A program made the position numbers and the translations under genes. DNA of 64,000 nucleotides from SZAS-79 sp965279075 (GTDB taxonomy: Bacteria; Pseudomonadota; Gammaproteobacteria; Burkholderiales; SG8-39), in assembly GCA_965279075.1 (NCBI GenBank), contig CBDIHI010000012.1, positions 558,001-622,000 of the forward strand, read 5' to 3'. Below, one piece after another: positions 48,903 through 56,878 of this stretch. The notes under the pieces were generated by a model. That model was not told the DNA's origin. It was given only the letters and a program-made list of their open reading frames with translations, and did not search any database. Numbering within the stretch: position 1 is the first letter of the stretch; each line of letters begins with the position of its first letter.

Positions 48903-49352
48903 GTGCGGCGGCTCGACGTAAAGGTCCTCGACGCCCGCCTCAAGGGCAACCTGCCCGCGTACGGCACTCCCGGCGCAGCGGGCCTCGACCTGCGCGCCTG
49001 CCTGGAAGCGCCGCTGGTGCTGCAGCCGGGGGACAGCCACCTGGTGCCGGCCGGCATCGCGATCCACATCGGCGACCCGGGATACGCTGCGATCATCCTG
49101 CCGCGCTCCGGCCTCGGGGCGAAGCACGGCATCGTGCTCGGCAACCTCACCGGCCTGATCGACTCGGACTACCAGGGGCAGATCTTCATTTCCCTCTGGA
49201 ACCGCGGCCAGGCCGCCTTCACCGTCAACCCGCTGGAGCGGATCGCGCAGCTCGTGGTCGTGCCGGTGGCGCAGGTGGAGTGGAACGTGGTCGAGGACTT
49301 CACCGCCAGCGCGCGGGGCGCCGGCGGGTTCGGGAGCACGGGCAAGGCCTAG
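48903..49352 (+). CDS. dut: Deoxyuridine 5'-triphosphate nucleotidohydrolase (dUTPase)
   Basis: A 149-aa trimeric dUTPase, converting dUTP to dUMP and pyrophosphate. The five motifs are present: GAAGLDLRAC, LPRSGLGAKHGI, GNLTGLIDSDYQG, NPLERIAQLVV and the C-terminal RGAGGFGSTG. A GTG start is used (VRRLDVKVLD), two bases after the coaBC stop; no ATG fits. Its stop overlaps by 4 bp (CTAG) the stop of the convergent sulfide-dehydrogenase gene. Confidence 0.96.
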   Translation: MRRLDVKVLDARLKGNLPAYGTPGAAGLDLRACLEAPLVLQPGDSHLVPAGIAIHIGDPGYAAIILPRSGLGAKHGIVLGNLTGLIDSDYQGQIFISLWNRGQAAFTVNPLERIAQLVVVPVAQVEWNVVEDFTASARGAGGFGSTGKA

Positions 49353-50623
49353 CCCAGGGTGTCGGCCCAGATGTTCCTGGCCCAGGCGTCCGCGTAGCCC
49401 TTTTCAAGCTCGTTGCGCTGGGCCGAGAGTCCCCCGGCCCCCGCCACCGGCAGCAGCGTCTTCTTCTCCGTGTCGTAGCGATGCACCGAGGTCACGTGCA
49501 TGGCCTCCTTGTCGCTCACGTAGCTGTAGCAGGTGTTGGCGATCACCGGCTGCGGGTTGACCGGCTGCCCGGTGAGCCGTGCGACGATGGCTGCGGCCGC
49601 GATCTTGCCGTGGTTGTTCGCCATGCTCGCGGACTTCGGCATCGCCGCGGCCGACAGCGTGGCGTCGCCGAGCACGTGGATGCCGGGGGCGGCCCTGGAT
49701 TCCATCGTCAGCCAGTCGACGTCGCACCAGCGGTTGTTGCTGGTGATGAGCTTGGCCTGCGCAGCGATGTTGCCTGCGCGCTGGGGCGGGATCACGTTCA
49801 GCACGTCCGCCCTGAAGGTGTCGAAGTCGGTCTTGACGCTGGAGGTCTTAGCCGCGACTTCCTTGACCTCGTGGTTGGGCTTGTACTCCACCAGGCCCTT
49901 GTAGAGGTCGTTCCAGGCGGCGAGGAAGAGGCCTTTCTTGGAGACGATGTCCTCGTTGGCGTCGAGGACCAGTATCTTCGACCTGGGCTTGGCCCGCTTC
50001 AGGTAGAACGCGATCTGCGAGATGCGCTCGTACGGCCCGGGCGGGCAACGGTAGGGGGCCTTGGGGATCGACAGCAGTACCACGCCGCCGTCCTTCATCG
50101 CCTCGAGCTGCTTCCTGAGGGCGACTGTCTCGGGCCCCGCCTTCCACGCGTGCAGCACCGTCTTCTGCGCCTCGGCGTCGTAGCCGGCGATCTGGTCGTG
50201 CATGAAGTCGATGCCGGGAGACACCACCAGCCGGTCGTAATTCAGGTCCGCGATCTTCTTCAGCGAGATCTTCTTCTTGCCGGGGTCGATGCCGACGACC
50301 TCGTCGTGCAGGACGACCACGCCCTCGTCCCGCAGCTTGCCGTAGCCCATGGTCAGGTCCTCGATGCGGCGCGATCCGCCGAGCACGAGGTTGGACAGGG
50401 GGCAGGAGACGAACTGGGTGTTGCGTTCGATCAGGAAAACCTCGATCGCGCCGCCGCCCCACGCGCGGATGTAGCGCGCCGCGGTGGCCCCGCCGTAGCC
50501 GCCGCCGACGACGATGACGCGGGCGATGGGCTTCTTCATTTCGGGAGTGCTCGCGCAGCCCGCGAGCACCGCACTCGCGCCGGCGAGCTTGAGGAGGTCG
50601 CGCCTCGTGAAAGTCTTGTCCAT
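49349..50623 (-). CDS. fccB: Sulfide dehydrogenase (flavocytochrome c) flavoprotein subunit
   Basis: A 424-aa FAD protein of the sulfide:quinone-reductase/FCSD family. The N-terminus KTFTRRDLLKLAGASAVLAG is a Tat signal. FAD is bound by RVIVVGGGYGGATAARYI. The two Cys expected to form the redox disulfide are in FVSCPLSN and YRCPPGPYER. IHVLGDATLSAAAMPKSASM is the second FAD segment. The C-terminal FCSD dimer domain contains TCYSYVSDKEAMHVTS. With the monohaem cytochrome upstream (9-bp gap) it should oxidise sulfide in the periplasm. Paralogues acting on other sulfur compounds exist. Confidence 0.92.
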   Translation of the reverse strand: MDKTFTRRDLLKLAGASAVLAGCASTPEMKKPIARVIVVGGGYGGATAARYIRAWGGGAIEVFLIERNTQFVSCPLSNLVLGGSRRIEDLTMGYGKLRDEGVVVLHDEVVGIDPGKKKISLKKIADLNYDRLVVSPGIDFMHDQIAGYDAEAQKTVLHAWKAGPETVALRKQLEAMKDGGVVLLSIPKAPYRCPPGPYERISQIAFYLKRAKPRSKILVLDANEDIVSKKGLFLAAWNDLYKGLVEYKPNHEVKEVAAKTSSVKTDFDTFRADVLNVIPPQRAGNIAAQAKLITSNNRWCDVDWLTMESRAAPGIHVLGDATLSAAAMPKSASMANNHGKIAAAAIVARLTGQPVNPQPVIANTCYSYVSDKEAMHVTSVHRYDTEKKTLLPVAGAGGLSAQRNELEKGYADAWARNIWADTLG

Positions 50624-50632
50624 GGCGGCCCC

Positions 50633-50938
50633 TTATTTGGCTTTCTGCGCGGCGAAGAACGCCGCGAGCGCATCGATCTGGGGCTCGGTATAGCCCTTGG
50701 AGATCTGGTGCATGATGGTCGCGGGGCGCTTGCCGTCGCGGAAGTCGCGCAATTGTTTTGCGATGTAGTCCTTCGGCTGCCCGGCGAGGTTGGGCAGGCC
50801 GCCTGCATTCGATCCGTTGGTGCCGTGGCAGACCGCGCACGGCGCGGCGAGGTTGCGGCCGAAGTGGGGGTCGGCATCCTGTGCCGCCGCGCTTGTGCAT
50901 GCGCTCGCGAGGGCCAGGGCCGCTAGGCTTTTCATCAT
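50633..50938 (-). CDS. Periplasmic monohaem cytochrome c, FccA-like
   Basis: A 101-aa class I cytochrome c with signal peptide (MMKSLAALALASACTSAAAQ), the haem-binding CAVCH and the Met ligand in PATIMHQISKGYT. It closes with PQIDALAAFFAAQ. It precedes fccB by 9 bp and should be the haem subunit accepting electrons from the flavoprotein. It has one haem, unlike the dihaem FccA of purple sulfur bacteria, which matches the small subunit found in many chemotrophs. Start could also be the second Met. Confidence 0.9.
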   Translation of the reverse strand: MMKSLAALALASACTSAAAQDADPHFGRNLAAPCAVCHGTNGSNAGGLPNLAGQPKDYIAKQLRDFRDGKRPATIMHQISKGYTEPQIDALAAFFAAQKAK

Positions 50939-51034
50939 GGGGGAATCCTCCGGAGGGTCCCGGGTCTCGAAGCCCGGCTGGGGCGAGTGTCCGACGCCGC
51001 AAAGCGCGGTGTCAAGGCGCGCTGCGGAAAGGCG

Positions 51035-51062
51035 AAAAAAAACCGCGGCACGCCGCGGTTTT
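51035..51062 (-). terminator. Rho-independent terminator of clpA
   Basis: On the minus strand AACCGCGG, a 4-base loop (CGTG) and CCGCGGTT are followed by a run of eight T. It lies about 17 bp after the clpA stop codon. This is the clearest intrinsic terminator on this strand in the window. Confidence 0.9.
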
Positions 51063-51078
51063 CCGGGGTGGATCCCCG

Positions 51079-53340
51079 TCAGACGACGATCGCCGGCTCT
51101 TCCTCGAAGCGCAGCACGACCTTGTCTGCGTCGTCGACGTCGATCGTGACCTTGCCGCCGCTGGCGAGCTTGCCGAACAGCAGCTCGTCGGCGAGCGCGC
51201 GCCGGATCGTATCCTGGATCAGGCGTGCCATCGGGCGGGCGCCCATCAGCGGGTCGAAGCCCTTCTTGCCGAGGTGCTCCTTCAGCTTCGGCGTGAAGCT
51301 CGCCTCGACCTTCTTCTCGTGGAGCTGCTCCTCGAGCTGCATCAGGAACTTGTCCACCACGCGCATGATGATGTCGTGGTCCAGGGCCCCGAAGGAGATC
51401 GTCGCGTCCAGCCGGTTGCGGAACTCCGGCGTGAACAGGCGCTTGATCGCCTCCATCTCGTCGCCGGCCTCCTTGCTGGAGGTGAAGCCCATCGTGTTCC
51501 TGGACAGTGCCTCGGCACCCGCGTTGGTCGTCATGACGATGACAACGTTGCGGAAGTCCGCCTTGCGGCCGTTATTGTCGGTCAGCGTGCCGTGGTCCAT
51601 CACCTGCAGAAGGATGTTGAAGACGTCCGGGTGGGCTTTCTCGATCTCGTCCAGCAGCAGCACGGAGTAGGGCTTCTTGGTGATCTGCTCGGTCAGCAGG
51701 CCGCCCTGCTCGAAGCCGACGTACCCGGGAGGGGCGCCGATCAGGCGCGACACCGCGTGCCGCTCCATGTACTCGGACATGTCGAAGCGGATCAGCTCGA
51801 TGCCCAGGCAGTACGCCAGCTGGCGCGCGACCTCGGTCTTGCCGACGCCGGTGGGGCCGCTGAAGAGGAAGCTGCCGATCGGCTTCTGCGGGTTGCCGAG
51901 GCCGGAGCGGGCCATCTTGATCGCGCTCGCGAGCGCGTCGATCGCCTTGTCCTGGCCGAACACCACGGCCTTCAGGTCGCGCTCGAGCTTGGCCAGCGCG
52001 CTGCGATCGTCGACCGAGACGCTGCGCGGTGGGATGCGCGCGATCTTGGCGATGATGTCCTCGATCTCGGTCTTGCCGATGACCTTCTTCTGCTTGGACT
52101 TGGGCTGGATGCGCTGCGCCGCCCCGGCCTCGTCGATCACGTCGATCGCCTTGTCCGGCAGGTGGCGGTCGTTGATGTGGCGGGCCGAAAGCTCGGCCGC
52201 CGTGGTCAGCGCCGTGGCGGTGTACTTCACGCCGTGGTGCGCCTCGAAGCGGGACTTGAGGCCCTTGAGGATCTCGACCGTTTCCTCGACCGAAGGCTCG
52301 TTGACGTCGACTTTCTGGAAGCGGCGCGACAGGGCGTGGTCCTTTTCGAACACGCCGCGGTACTCGGTGTAGGTGGTCGCGCCGATGCACTTGAGCGTGC
52401 CGTTGGACAGCACGGGCTTGAGCAGGTTGGACGCGTCGAGCGTGCCACCCGAGGCGGCGCCCGCGCCGATCACCGTGTGGATCTCGTCGATGAAGAGGAT
52501 CGCGTGCGGGTTGTCCGCCAGTTGCTTGAGCACCGCCTTGAGGCGCTGCTCGAAGTCGCCGCGGTACTTGGTGCCGGCCAGCAGCGCGCCCATGTCGAGC
52601 GAGTACACCGTGCTCTTTTCCAGCAGCTCGGGGACGTTGTTCTCGACGATGCGGCGGGCGAGGCCCTCGGCGATCGCCGTCTTGCCCACGCCGGCCTCGC
52701 CGACCAGCAGCGGGTTGTTCTTGCGCCGGCGGCACAGGGTCTGGATGACGCGCTCGAGTTCCTTGTCGCGGCCGATCAGCGGGTCGATCTTGCCGGCAAG
52801 CGCCTGCGCGTTGAGGTTCTGCGTGTAGTTGTCGAGCGGGCTGTTGGCCGCGTCGGCCTGGCCCTCCTGCTCGGCTTCCTGCTCGGTCTTGGCCGCCTGG
52901 GCCTGCGGCGTCTTGGTGATGCCGTGGGAGATGTAGTTCACCACGTCGAGCCGCGTGATCCCCTGCTGCTGCAGGAAGTAGACCGCGTGGGAATCCTTTT
53001 CGCCGAAGATCGCGACCAGCACGTTGGCGCCGGTGACTTCCTTCTTGCCCGAGGACTGCACGTGCAGGATCGCGCGCTGGATCACGCGCTGGAACCCGAG
53101 CGTCGGCTGTGTGTCGACCTCGCGCTCCGTGCCGATCCGCGGCGTCTGCTCCGCGATGTGCTGCGAGAGCTGCTTTCTCAACTCGTCGAGGTTGGCGCCG
53201 CAGGCGCGCAGCACCTCGGCCGCCGTGGGGTTGTCCAGGAGCGCGAGCAGCAGGTGTTCGACGGTGATGAACTCGTGGCGCTTCTGGCGCGCCTCGACGA
53301 ACGCCATGTGGAGGCTGACTTCGAGTTCCTGGGCAATCAT
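51079..53340 (-). CDS. clpA: ATP-dependent Clp protease ATP-binding subunit ClpA
   Basis: A 753-aa AAA+ unfoldase. The N-terminal double-Clp domain (about 1-145) begins MIAQELEVSLHMAFVEARQK. AAA-1 has GEAGVGKTAIAEGLA and AAA-2 has GPTGVGKTEVARQLAYCLG. The IGL-type loop for docking on ClpP is in the region of SRNTMGFTSS. Length and order match E. coli ClpA. It abuts clpS with no spacer, so the adaptor and unfoldase are made together; ClpAP with ClpS degrades N-end-rule substrates. ClpP is not in this window. Confidence 0.97.
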   Translation of the reverse strand: MIAQELEVSLHMAFVEARQKRHEFITVEHLLLALLDNPTAAEVLRACGANLDELRKQLSQHIAEQTPRIGTEREVDTQPTLGFQRVIQRAILHVQSSGKKEVTGANVLVAIFGEKDSHAVYFLQQQGITRLDVVNYISHGITKTPQAQAAKTEQEAEQEGQADAANSPLDNYTQNLNAQALAGKIDPLIGRDKELERVIQTLCRRRKNNPLLVGEAGVGKTAIAEGLARRIVENNVPELLEKSTVYSLDMGALLAGTKYRGDFEQRLKAVLKQLADNPHAILFIDEIHTVIGAGAASGGTLDASNLLKPVLSNGTLKCIGATTYTEYRGVFEKDHALSRRFQKVDVNEPSVEETVEILKGLKSRFEAHHGVKYTATALTTAAELSARHINDRHLPDKAIDVIDEAGAAQRIQPKSKQKKVIGKTEIEDIIAKIARIPPRSVSVDDRSALAKLERDLKAVVFGQDKAIDALASAIKMARSGLGNPQKPIGSFLFSGPTGVGKTEVARQLAYCLGIELIRFDMSEYMERHAVSRLIGAPPGYVGFEQGGLLTEQITKKPYSVLLLDEIEKAHPDVFNILLQVMDHGTLTDNNGRKADFRNVVIVMTTNAGAEALSRNTMGFTSSKEAGDEMEAIKRLFTPEFRNRLDATISFGALDHDIIMRVVDKFLMQLEEQLHEKKVEASFTPKLKEHLGKKGFDPLMGARPMARLIQDTIRRALADELLFGKLASGGKVTIDVDDADKVVLRFEEEPAIVV

Positions 53341-53646
53341 CTACGTTTCCTCCATCACGCACTGCAGCGGATGCTGGTGTTTTCTCGCATAACCCGCGAC
53401 CTGCTGGACCTTGGTCGCGGCAATGTCCTTAGGATACACGCCGCAGACGCCCATCCCTTCGCGATGAACCGCAAGCATGACCTGCGTGGCCCGCTCGCGC
53501 GACATGTCGAAGAATTTCTGCAGCACCAGCACCACGAACTCCATCGGGGTGTAATCGTCGTTCAGCAGCATAACCTTGAACATGGGCGGCGGCTTGGTTC
53601 TCGCTTTCGCCGTCTTGAGTACTGTGTCGTCCTTGAACTGCGCCAT
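53341..53646 (-). CDS. clpS: ATP-dependent Clp protease adaptor ClpS
   Basis: A 101-aa adaptor that delivers N-degron substrates to ClpA. Conserved features are KPPPMFKVMLLNDDYTPMEF, VVLVLQKFFDMSRERATQVM and VCGVYPKDIAATKV, which form the pocket for N-terminal Leu/Phe/Trp/Tyr. The start MAQFKDDTV (53646) is chosen as the usual ClpS opening; the open frame continues upstream without typical ClpS sequence. A candidate promoter (TTGCGC 53769-53774, TAGGAT 53746-53751, 17-bp spacer, minus strand) lies about 100 bp upstream. Confidence 0.96.
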   Translation of the reverse strand: MAQFKDDTVLKTAKARTKPPPMFKVMLLNDDYTPMEFVVLVLQKFFDMSRERATQVMLAVHREGMGVCGVYPKDIAATKVQQVAGYARKHQHPLQCVMEET

Positions 53647-54008
53647 AGTGCCGTCTGCCCGTGTCCCGCGCCGCCATGCTCCTGTCGGACACGCCGGCCC
53701 GGCCACGGTTCCCCGCACGGATTCAGGATGAACCCCAACCGCTTCATCCTAATCAATGTGCAGGGGCAGCGCAATGTAATATCGGCGCGATCCCGCGCAA
53801 ATCAAGAGCGGGTTTACACTCCCGGACAAGGGGATACGCGGTGCCCGGCACGCTCTTGACGAGCGGCGCTCGGGCGCGGTAAAAGGCGCCTGTGTTTGGA
53901 TTCTGGCTGACTGTGACGCCATGGGGAAGGGCGGCGGGGCTGTGAAGTTCAGGCATGGCCCGGGCCCGTGCCCGGATACTCGCTAACCAAGCAAAGGAAG
54001 CACCAACT
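53647..54008. promoter_or_regulatory. Divergent region between clpS and the cold-shock gene
   Basis: These 362 bases hold no gene I can support; short open frames here lack ribosome sites and have random composition. On the minus strand TTGCGC-17 bp-TAGGAT (53746-53774) could drive clpSA. On the plus strand the cold-shock gene has GGAAG about ten bases before its ATG and, if transcribed from far upstream, a long 5' leader, as usual for csp mRNAs. I could not identify its promoter with confidence. Confidence 0.4.
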
Positions 54009-54212
54009 ATGGCAACAGGCACCGTCAAGTGGTTCAACGACGCCAAAGGCTTTGGCTTCATCACCCCGGACGACGGCAGCGAAGACCTCTTCGCGCACTT
54101 CTCGGCGATCAACATGCAGGGCTTCAAGTCCCTCAAGGAAGGCCAGAAGGTCTCCTTCGACGTGGTGCAGGGCCCGAAAGGCAAACAGGCTTCGAACATC
54201 CAGAAAGCCTAG
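54009..54212 (+). CDS. Cold-shock domain protein (CspA family)
   Basis: A 67-aa single cold-shock domain, an RNA/ssDNA-binding chaperone. RNP1 is KGFGFITPD and RNP2 is DLFAHFSAI, in MATGTVKWFNDAKGFGFI and following. The closing SFDVVQGPKGKQASNIQKA is standard. It is divergent from clpSA and followed by a strong terminator. Whether it is cold-induced or constitutive cannot be told; the neighbouring clpSA genes recall the E. coli cspD-clpSA arrangement. Confidence 0.96.
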   Translation: MATGTVKWFNDAKGFGFITPDDGSEDLFAHFSAINMQGFKSLKEGQKVSFDVVQGPKGKQASNIQKA

Positions 54213-54232
54213 CCGGAACCCAATTCCAATGA

Positions 54233-54260
54233 AAAAGCCGCCCGAGGGCGGCTTTTTTTT
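54233..54260. terminator. Bidirectional Rho-independent terminator (csp / 458-aa gene)
   Basis: AAGCCGCC (54235-54242), a 4-base loop and GGCGGCTT (54247-54254), flanked by A5 on the left and T8 on the right. It ends the cold-shock transcript rightward. Read leftward it can also end the transcript of the convergent gene that stops at 54282. Confidence 0.92.
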
Positions 54261-54281
54261 GTGCTGCTTTCGCCGAGGGGG

Positions 54282-55658
54282 CTACTTGGTGCCCCAGGGC
54301 TTGATCGCCGCCTTGAGCTGCTTGTAGCCGTCGAGGTACTTCGGGCGCTTGCCGCCATAGACCGTGTCGAACACCGCGAGCTGGTCGTCGAGCCACTTGG
54401 CCAGTTCCTGGTTGCCGGGGTTGGCCGCCTTGTAGGCCTCGTTGATCAGCACGAAGTGGATGCGCGGGTCGTAGGGCTGCTTGGTGCCGCCTTCCGTCTC
54501 GTCGCCCGCCAGCAGGCGCAGCAGCATGGCGTCGGCCGAGCCGAGCGTCTGTTCGTAGATCGGCTCGCCGACCATGCGGTACATCACGCTGGTCATGTCC
54601 TTGCCGTTCTTCATCGTGAAGCCCATGTCGGCCCAGACCTTGTTCATGTCTGTGCCGGGCTTCACCTTGTCGAGCACCATCTGGCCCCACGCGCGAAGCA
54701 CGTCGGGCGCGTCGGCCATCAGGTCGGTCAGGCGGTCGCCGTCGAGGTCGGTCGCGTACACGATCGCGCCCTTCTGCTGGATCATGTCGTGCAGCAGCAG
54801 GCCGAAGTTGGTGTCGGAGATGTGTTCGTAGATGTCGCCGGACCAGTTCTCCATGCCCGCCTTGAAGTCCTTCGGCAGCAGCGCGACGATGGCGTCGACC
54901 TTCTCCTTCTGCTCCTCGTACGCGTCGACCGAGTACTTGCGCTTGAGCTCGAACTTGGTGCCTTTGAGCATCCAGCGCACGATGCCCGCATTGACGGTGT
55001 CCTCCTGCGCCTGGGTGGGCTTGGTGGCGACGCGGCCGATCTGCCTGGTGTCGTGGACCATCTTCAGGAACAGGCGCACGGCGTAGCACATGCGGATGCC
55101 CGGGGTGTTCATCTCCGAGTGGATCACGCCGGTGGCCGGGTCGACGCCGAACTTCTTCTTGTCCTGCGAGTAGGGCAGGCCGGGCATGAAGCGGATGCTG
55201 GTGATCGTGCCGTATGGGCGCACGTTGCAGTAGACGCCTGCGGCGGTGCGCAGCGGCGCATTGGCCGACTTGCCTGCGACGACGACCTTCTTGCCGCCTT
55301 CGTTGACCATGAAGTCGCCGGCCGTTGACCACTTCAGCGAGGTGTAGTCGAGCTTGCCGAACCAGTCCAGCGACGCGAGCTTCGTGTCGTGGCGGAACTG
55401 GGCCATCATCGGCACGCCGAGGAAGGGCAGCCCGAGGACGTCCAGCGCCATCAGCGTGCCGTTCAGCGCGAACATGTCGGTGAACGCGTGCGCGACGGGC
55501 TTCACGCCGCCGGCGGCGTTGCCGCCTTCCCAGATGATCGCATCCGAAAGTCCGCGCGGCTGCGCCTTGGAGCGTTTGTAGATGCCGTCGAGCATCTTGA
55601 ACAGGTCGCCGTTCTGTTCTTCCTGGGCGATCTTCAGCAGGTCGAGTGTGGTGGTCAT
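54282..55658 (-). CDS. Unrecognised 458-aa cytosolic protein
   Basis: I do not recognise this family. The protein is 458 aa, with no signal peptide or membrane segment, and has normal composition and codon use for the window, so it is a real gene. Notable stretches are IIWEGGNAAGGVKPVAHAF, GVYCNVRPYGTITSIRF, NTPGIRMCYAVRLFLKMVHD and FGLLLHDMIQQKGAIVYATD. Charged helical segments rich in Lys and Asp make up the second half. It has its own strong promoter (perfect TATAAT) and a terminator, so it is a single-gene unit. This suggests appreciable expression. No function is proposed. Confidence 0.85.
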   Translation of the reverse strand: MTTTLDLLKIAQEEQNGDLFKMLDGIYKRSKAQPRGLSDAIIWEGGNAAGGVKPVAHAFTDMFALNGTLMALDVLGLPFLGVPMMAQFRHDTKLASLDWFGKLDYTSLKWSTAGDFMVNEGGKKVVVAGKSANAPLRTAAGVYCNVRPYGTITSIRFMPGLPYSQDKKKFGVDPATGVIHSEMNTPGIRMCYAVRLFLKMVHDTRQIGRVATKPTQAQEDTVNAGIVRWMLKGTKFELKRKYSVDAYEEQKEKVDAIVALLPKDFKAGMENWSGDIYEHISDTNFGLLLHDMIQQKGAIVYATDLDGDRLTDLMADAPDVLRAWGQMVLDKVKPGTDMNKVWADMGFTMKNGKDMTSVMYRMVGEPIYEQTLGSADAMLLRLLAGDETEGGTKQPYDPRIHFVLINEAYKAANPGNQELAKWLDDQLAVFDTVYGGKRPKYLDGYKQLKAAIKPWGTK

Positions 55659-55702
55659 GGTGCGGGAACCCCGGTGAGGTGGGAGGGAGGAGGAAAAGAT
55701 AT

Positions 55703-55708
55703 ATTATA
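55703..55708 (-). promoter_or_regulatory. Perfect -10 box upstream of the 458-aa gene
   Basis: The AT-rich island AGATATATTATATAAGAG (about 55697-55714) contains TATAAT on the minus strand at 55703-55708, in otherwise very GC-rich DNA. The start of transcription would be near 55696, giving a leader of about 38 bases. No good -35 hexamer is visible 17 bp further up, so an activator may be needed. Confidence 0.5.
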
Positions 55709-55738
55709 TAAGAGTTCGGGGCCGGGTCTTCCGTGCCC

Positions 55739-56878
55739 CTAGAGCGGCATCAGTTTCAGCACGAACGCACGCTCGGCAAGCCAGACCGCGGCAACCAGCG
55801 CGATCAGCGCGGAACCGCCGGCGAAAATGATACGCCGGTACACCGGCGTGCGGCGCAGGGCGTAGGCCACCGGCAGGAACAGACCGACGATCGCCAGCTG
55901 CCCCGTCTCCACGCCGAGGTTGAACCCAACCAGTGCAAGCGCTAGGGCATCGCGCGGCAGGCCGAGGTCGGCCAGCACGCTGGCGAAGCCGAACCCGTGG
56001 ACCAGACCGAACCCGAACGCCACCGCCCAGCGCCGCCCTGCGACCACCGGCCACAGGTTGTTCAGCGCGGCCAGCACCACGGACAGCGCGATCGTCGATT
56101 CGACGAGGCGCGAGGGCAACGAGATCACCGACAGCGCGGCGAGGCTCAGCGTGATCGAGTGCGCCAGCGTGAACGCGGTGACGATCCGCAGCACATCCCA
56201 GAACACCGGCGCGAAGCGCCCGGCCGGTTCCCAGCCCCGGCCCCTGAAGACGAACACCGCCGGCAGAAGCAGCGACACCAGGAAAAGGATGTGGTCGAAG
56301 CCGATCAGGATGTGCCAGACGCCCTCGCGGCCGTAGTCGAGGAACTGCCCCAGCCGCGAGGTGGCCGCGAGCTTGAACGACTGCCTGGGCCGCTCGGGAC
56401 CGAGGATGGCGGTGAGGGTGCCGTCCACGTGACTGACGCGCAGCAGCCCGCGGTGCGAGGGATCGAGGTCGAAGAACAGGGTGTAGTCGACCTCGATTGC
56501 CTTGGGTGCGGGTCCCCTCGGGCAGGCGATCGAAAAGCGCATCACCGCATACGCGCCGTCGCTGTGCTCGTCCACGAGGTGCGCCGTGGGTGCCAGCGCG
56601 CAGCGCTCGCCGTCCGCCGACACCGCGAGCCTCGCCAGTGCGTACGCGGAGATGTCCGCGTGCTTCGCGCGCAGTTCGCCCCAGGTGACCTCGCCATCGC
56701 CGTTTTCGTCGAGGCCGAGGGCAAAATCGAGGTCGCGCAGAGCGATGTCCCACTGGCCGGCGAGGCCGCTTTCGGCCGCGACGATCGCGAGGTAGCTGTC
56801 GCTGGGCTTGTGCGCGCGGGCGGAGGGTGCGGCGAACGCCAGCGCGGCCGCGAACAAGGCGCAAAGCAGGGCCTTCAT
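55739..56878 (-). CDS. HupE/UreJ-family membrane protein with exported N-terminal domain
   Basis: A 379-aa protein: signal peptide (residues 1-22), a periplasmic domain of about 160 residues, then a C-terminal HupE/UreJ-like membrane domain. The latter contains EGVWHILIGFDHILFLVSLL, FTLAHSITLSLAALSVISLP and FGLVHGFGFASVLADLGLP, with conserved His and Asp as in nickel/cobalt-permease-like HupE proteins. The N-terminal domain includes LDENGDGEVTWGEL, an EF-hand-like Asp-rich loop. Metal transport is the usual guess but unproven for this subgroup. It overlaps the upstream TPR-like gene by 4 bp. Confidence 0.86.
   Translation of the reverse strand: MKALLCALFAAALAFAAPSARAHKPSDSYLAIVAAESGLAGQWDIALRDLDFALGLDENGDGEVTWGELRAKHADISAYALARLAVSADGERCALAPTAHLVDEHSDGAYAVMRFSIACPRGPAPKAIEVDYTLFFDLDPSHRGLLRVSHVDGTLTAILGPERPRQSFKLAATSRLGQFLDYGREGVWHILIGFDHILFLVSLLLPAVFVFRGRGWEPAGRFAPVFWDVLRIVTAFTLAHSITLSLAALSVISLPSRLVESTIALSVVLAALNNLWPVVAGRRWAVAFGFGLVHGFGFASVLADLGLPRDALALALVGFNLGVETGQLAIVGLFLPVAYALRRTPVYRRIIFAGGSALIALVAAVWLAERAFVLKLMPL

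Noticed and set aside
53661..53882. 73-codon plus-strand frame upstream of the cold-shock gene
   Set aside because: No ribosome site or recognisable protein features; it overlaps the likely clpS promoter region.
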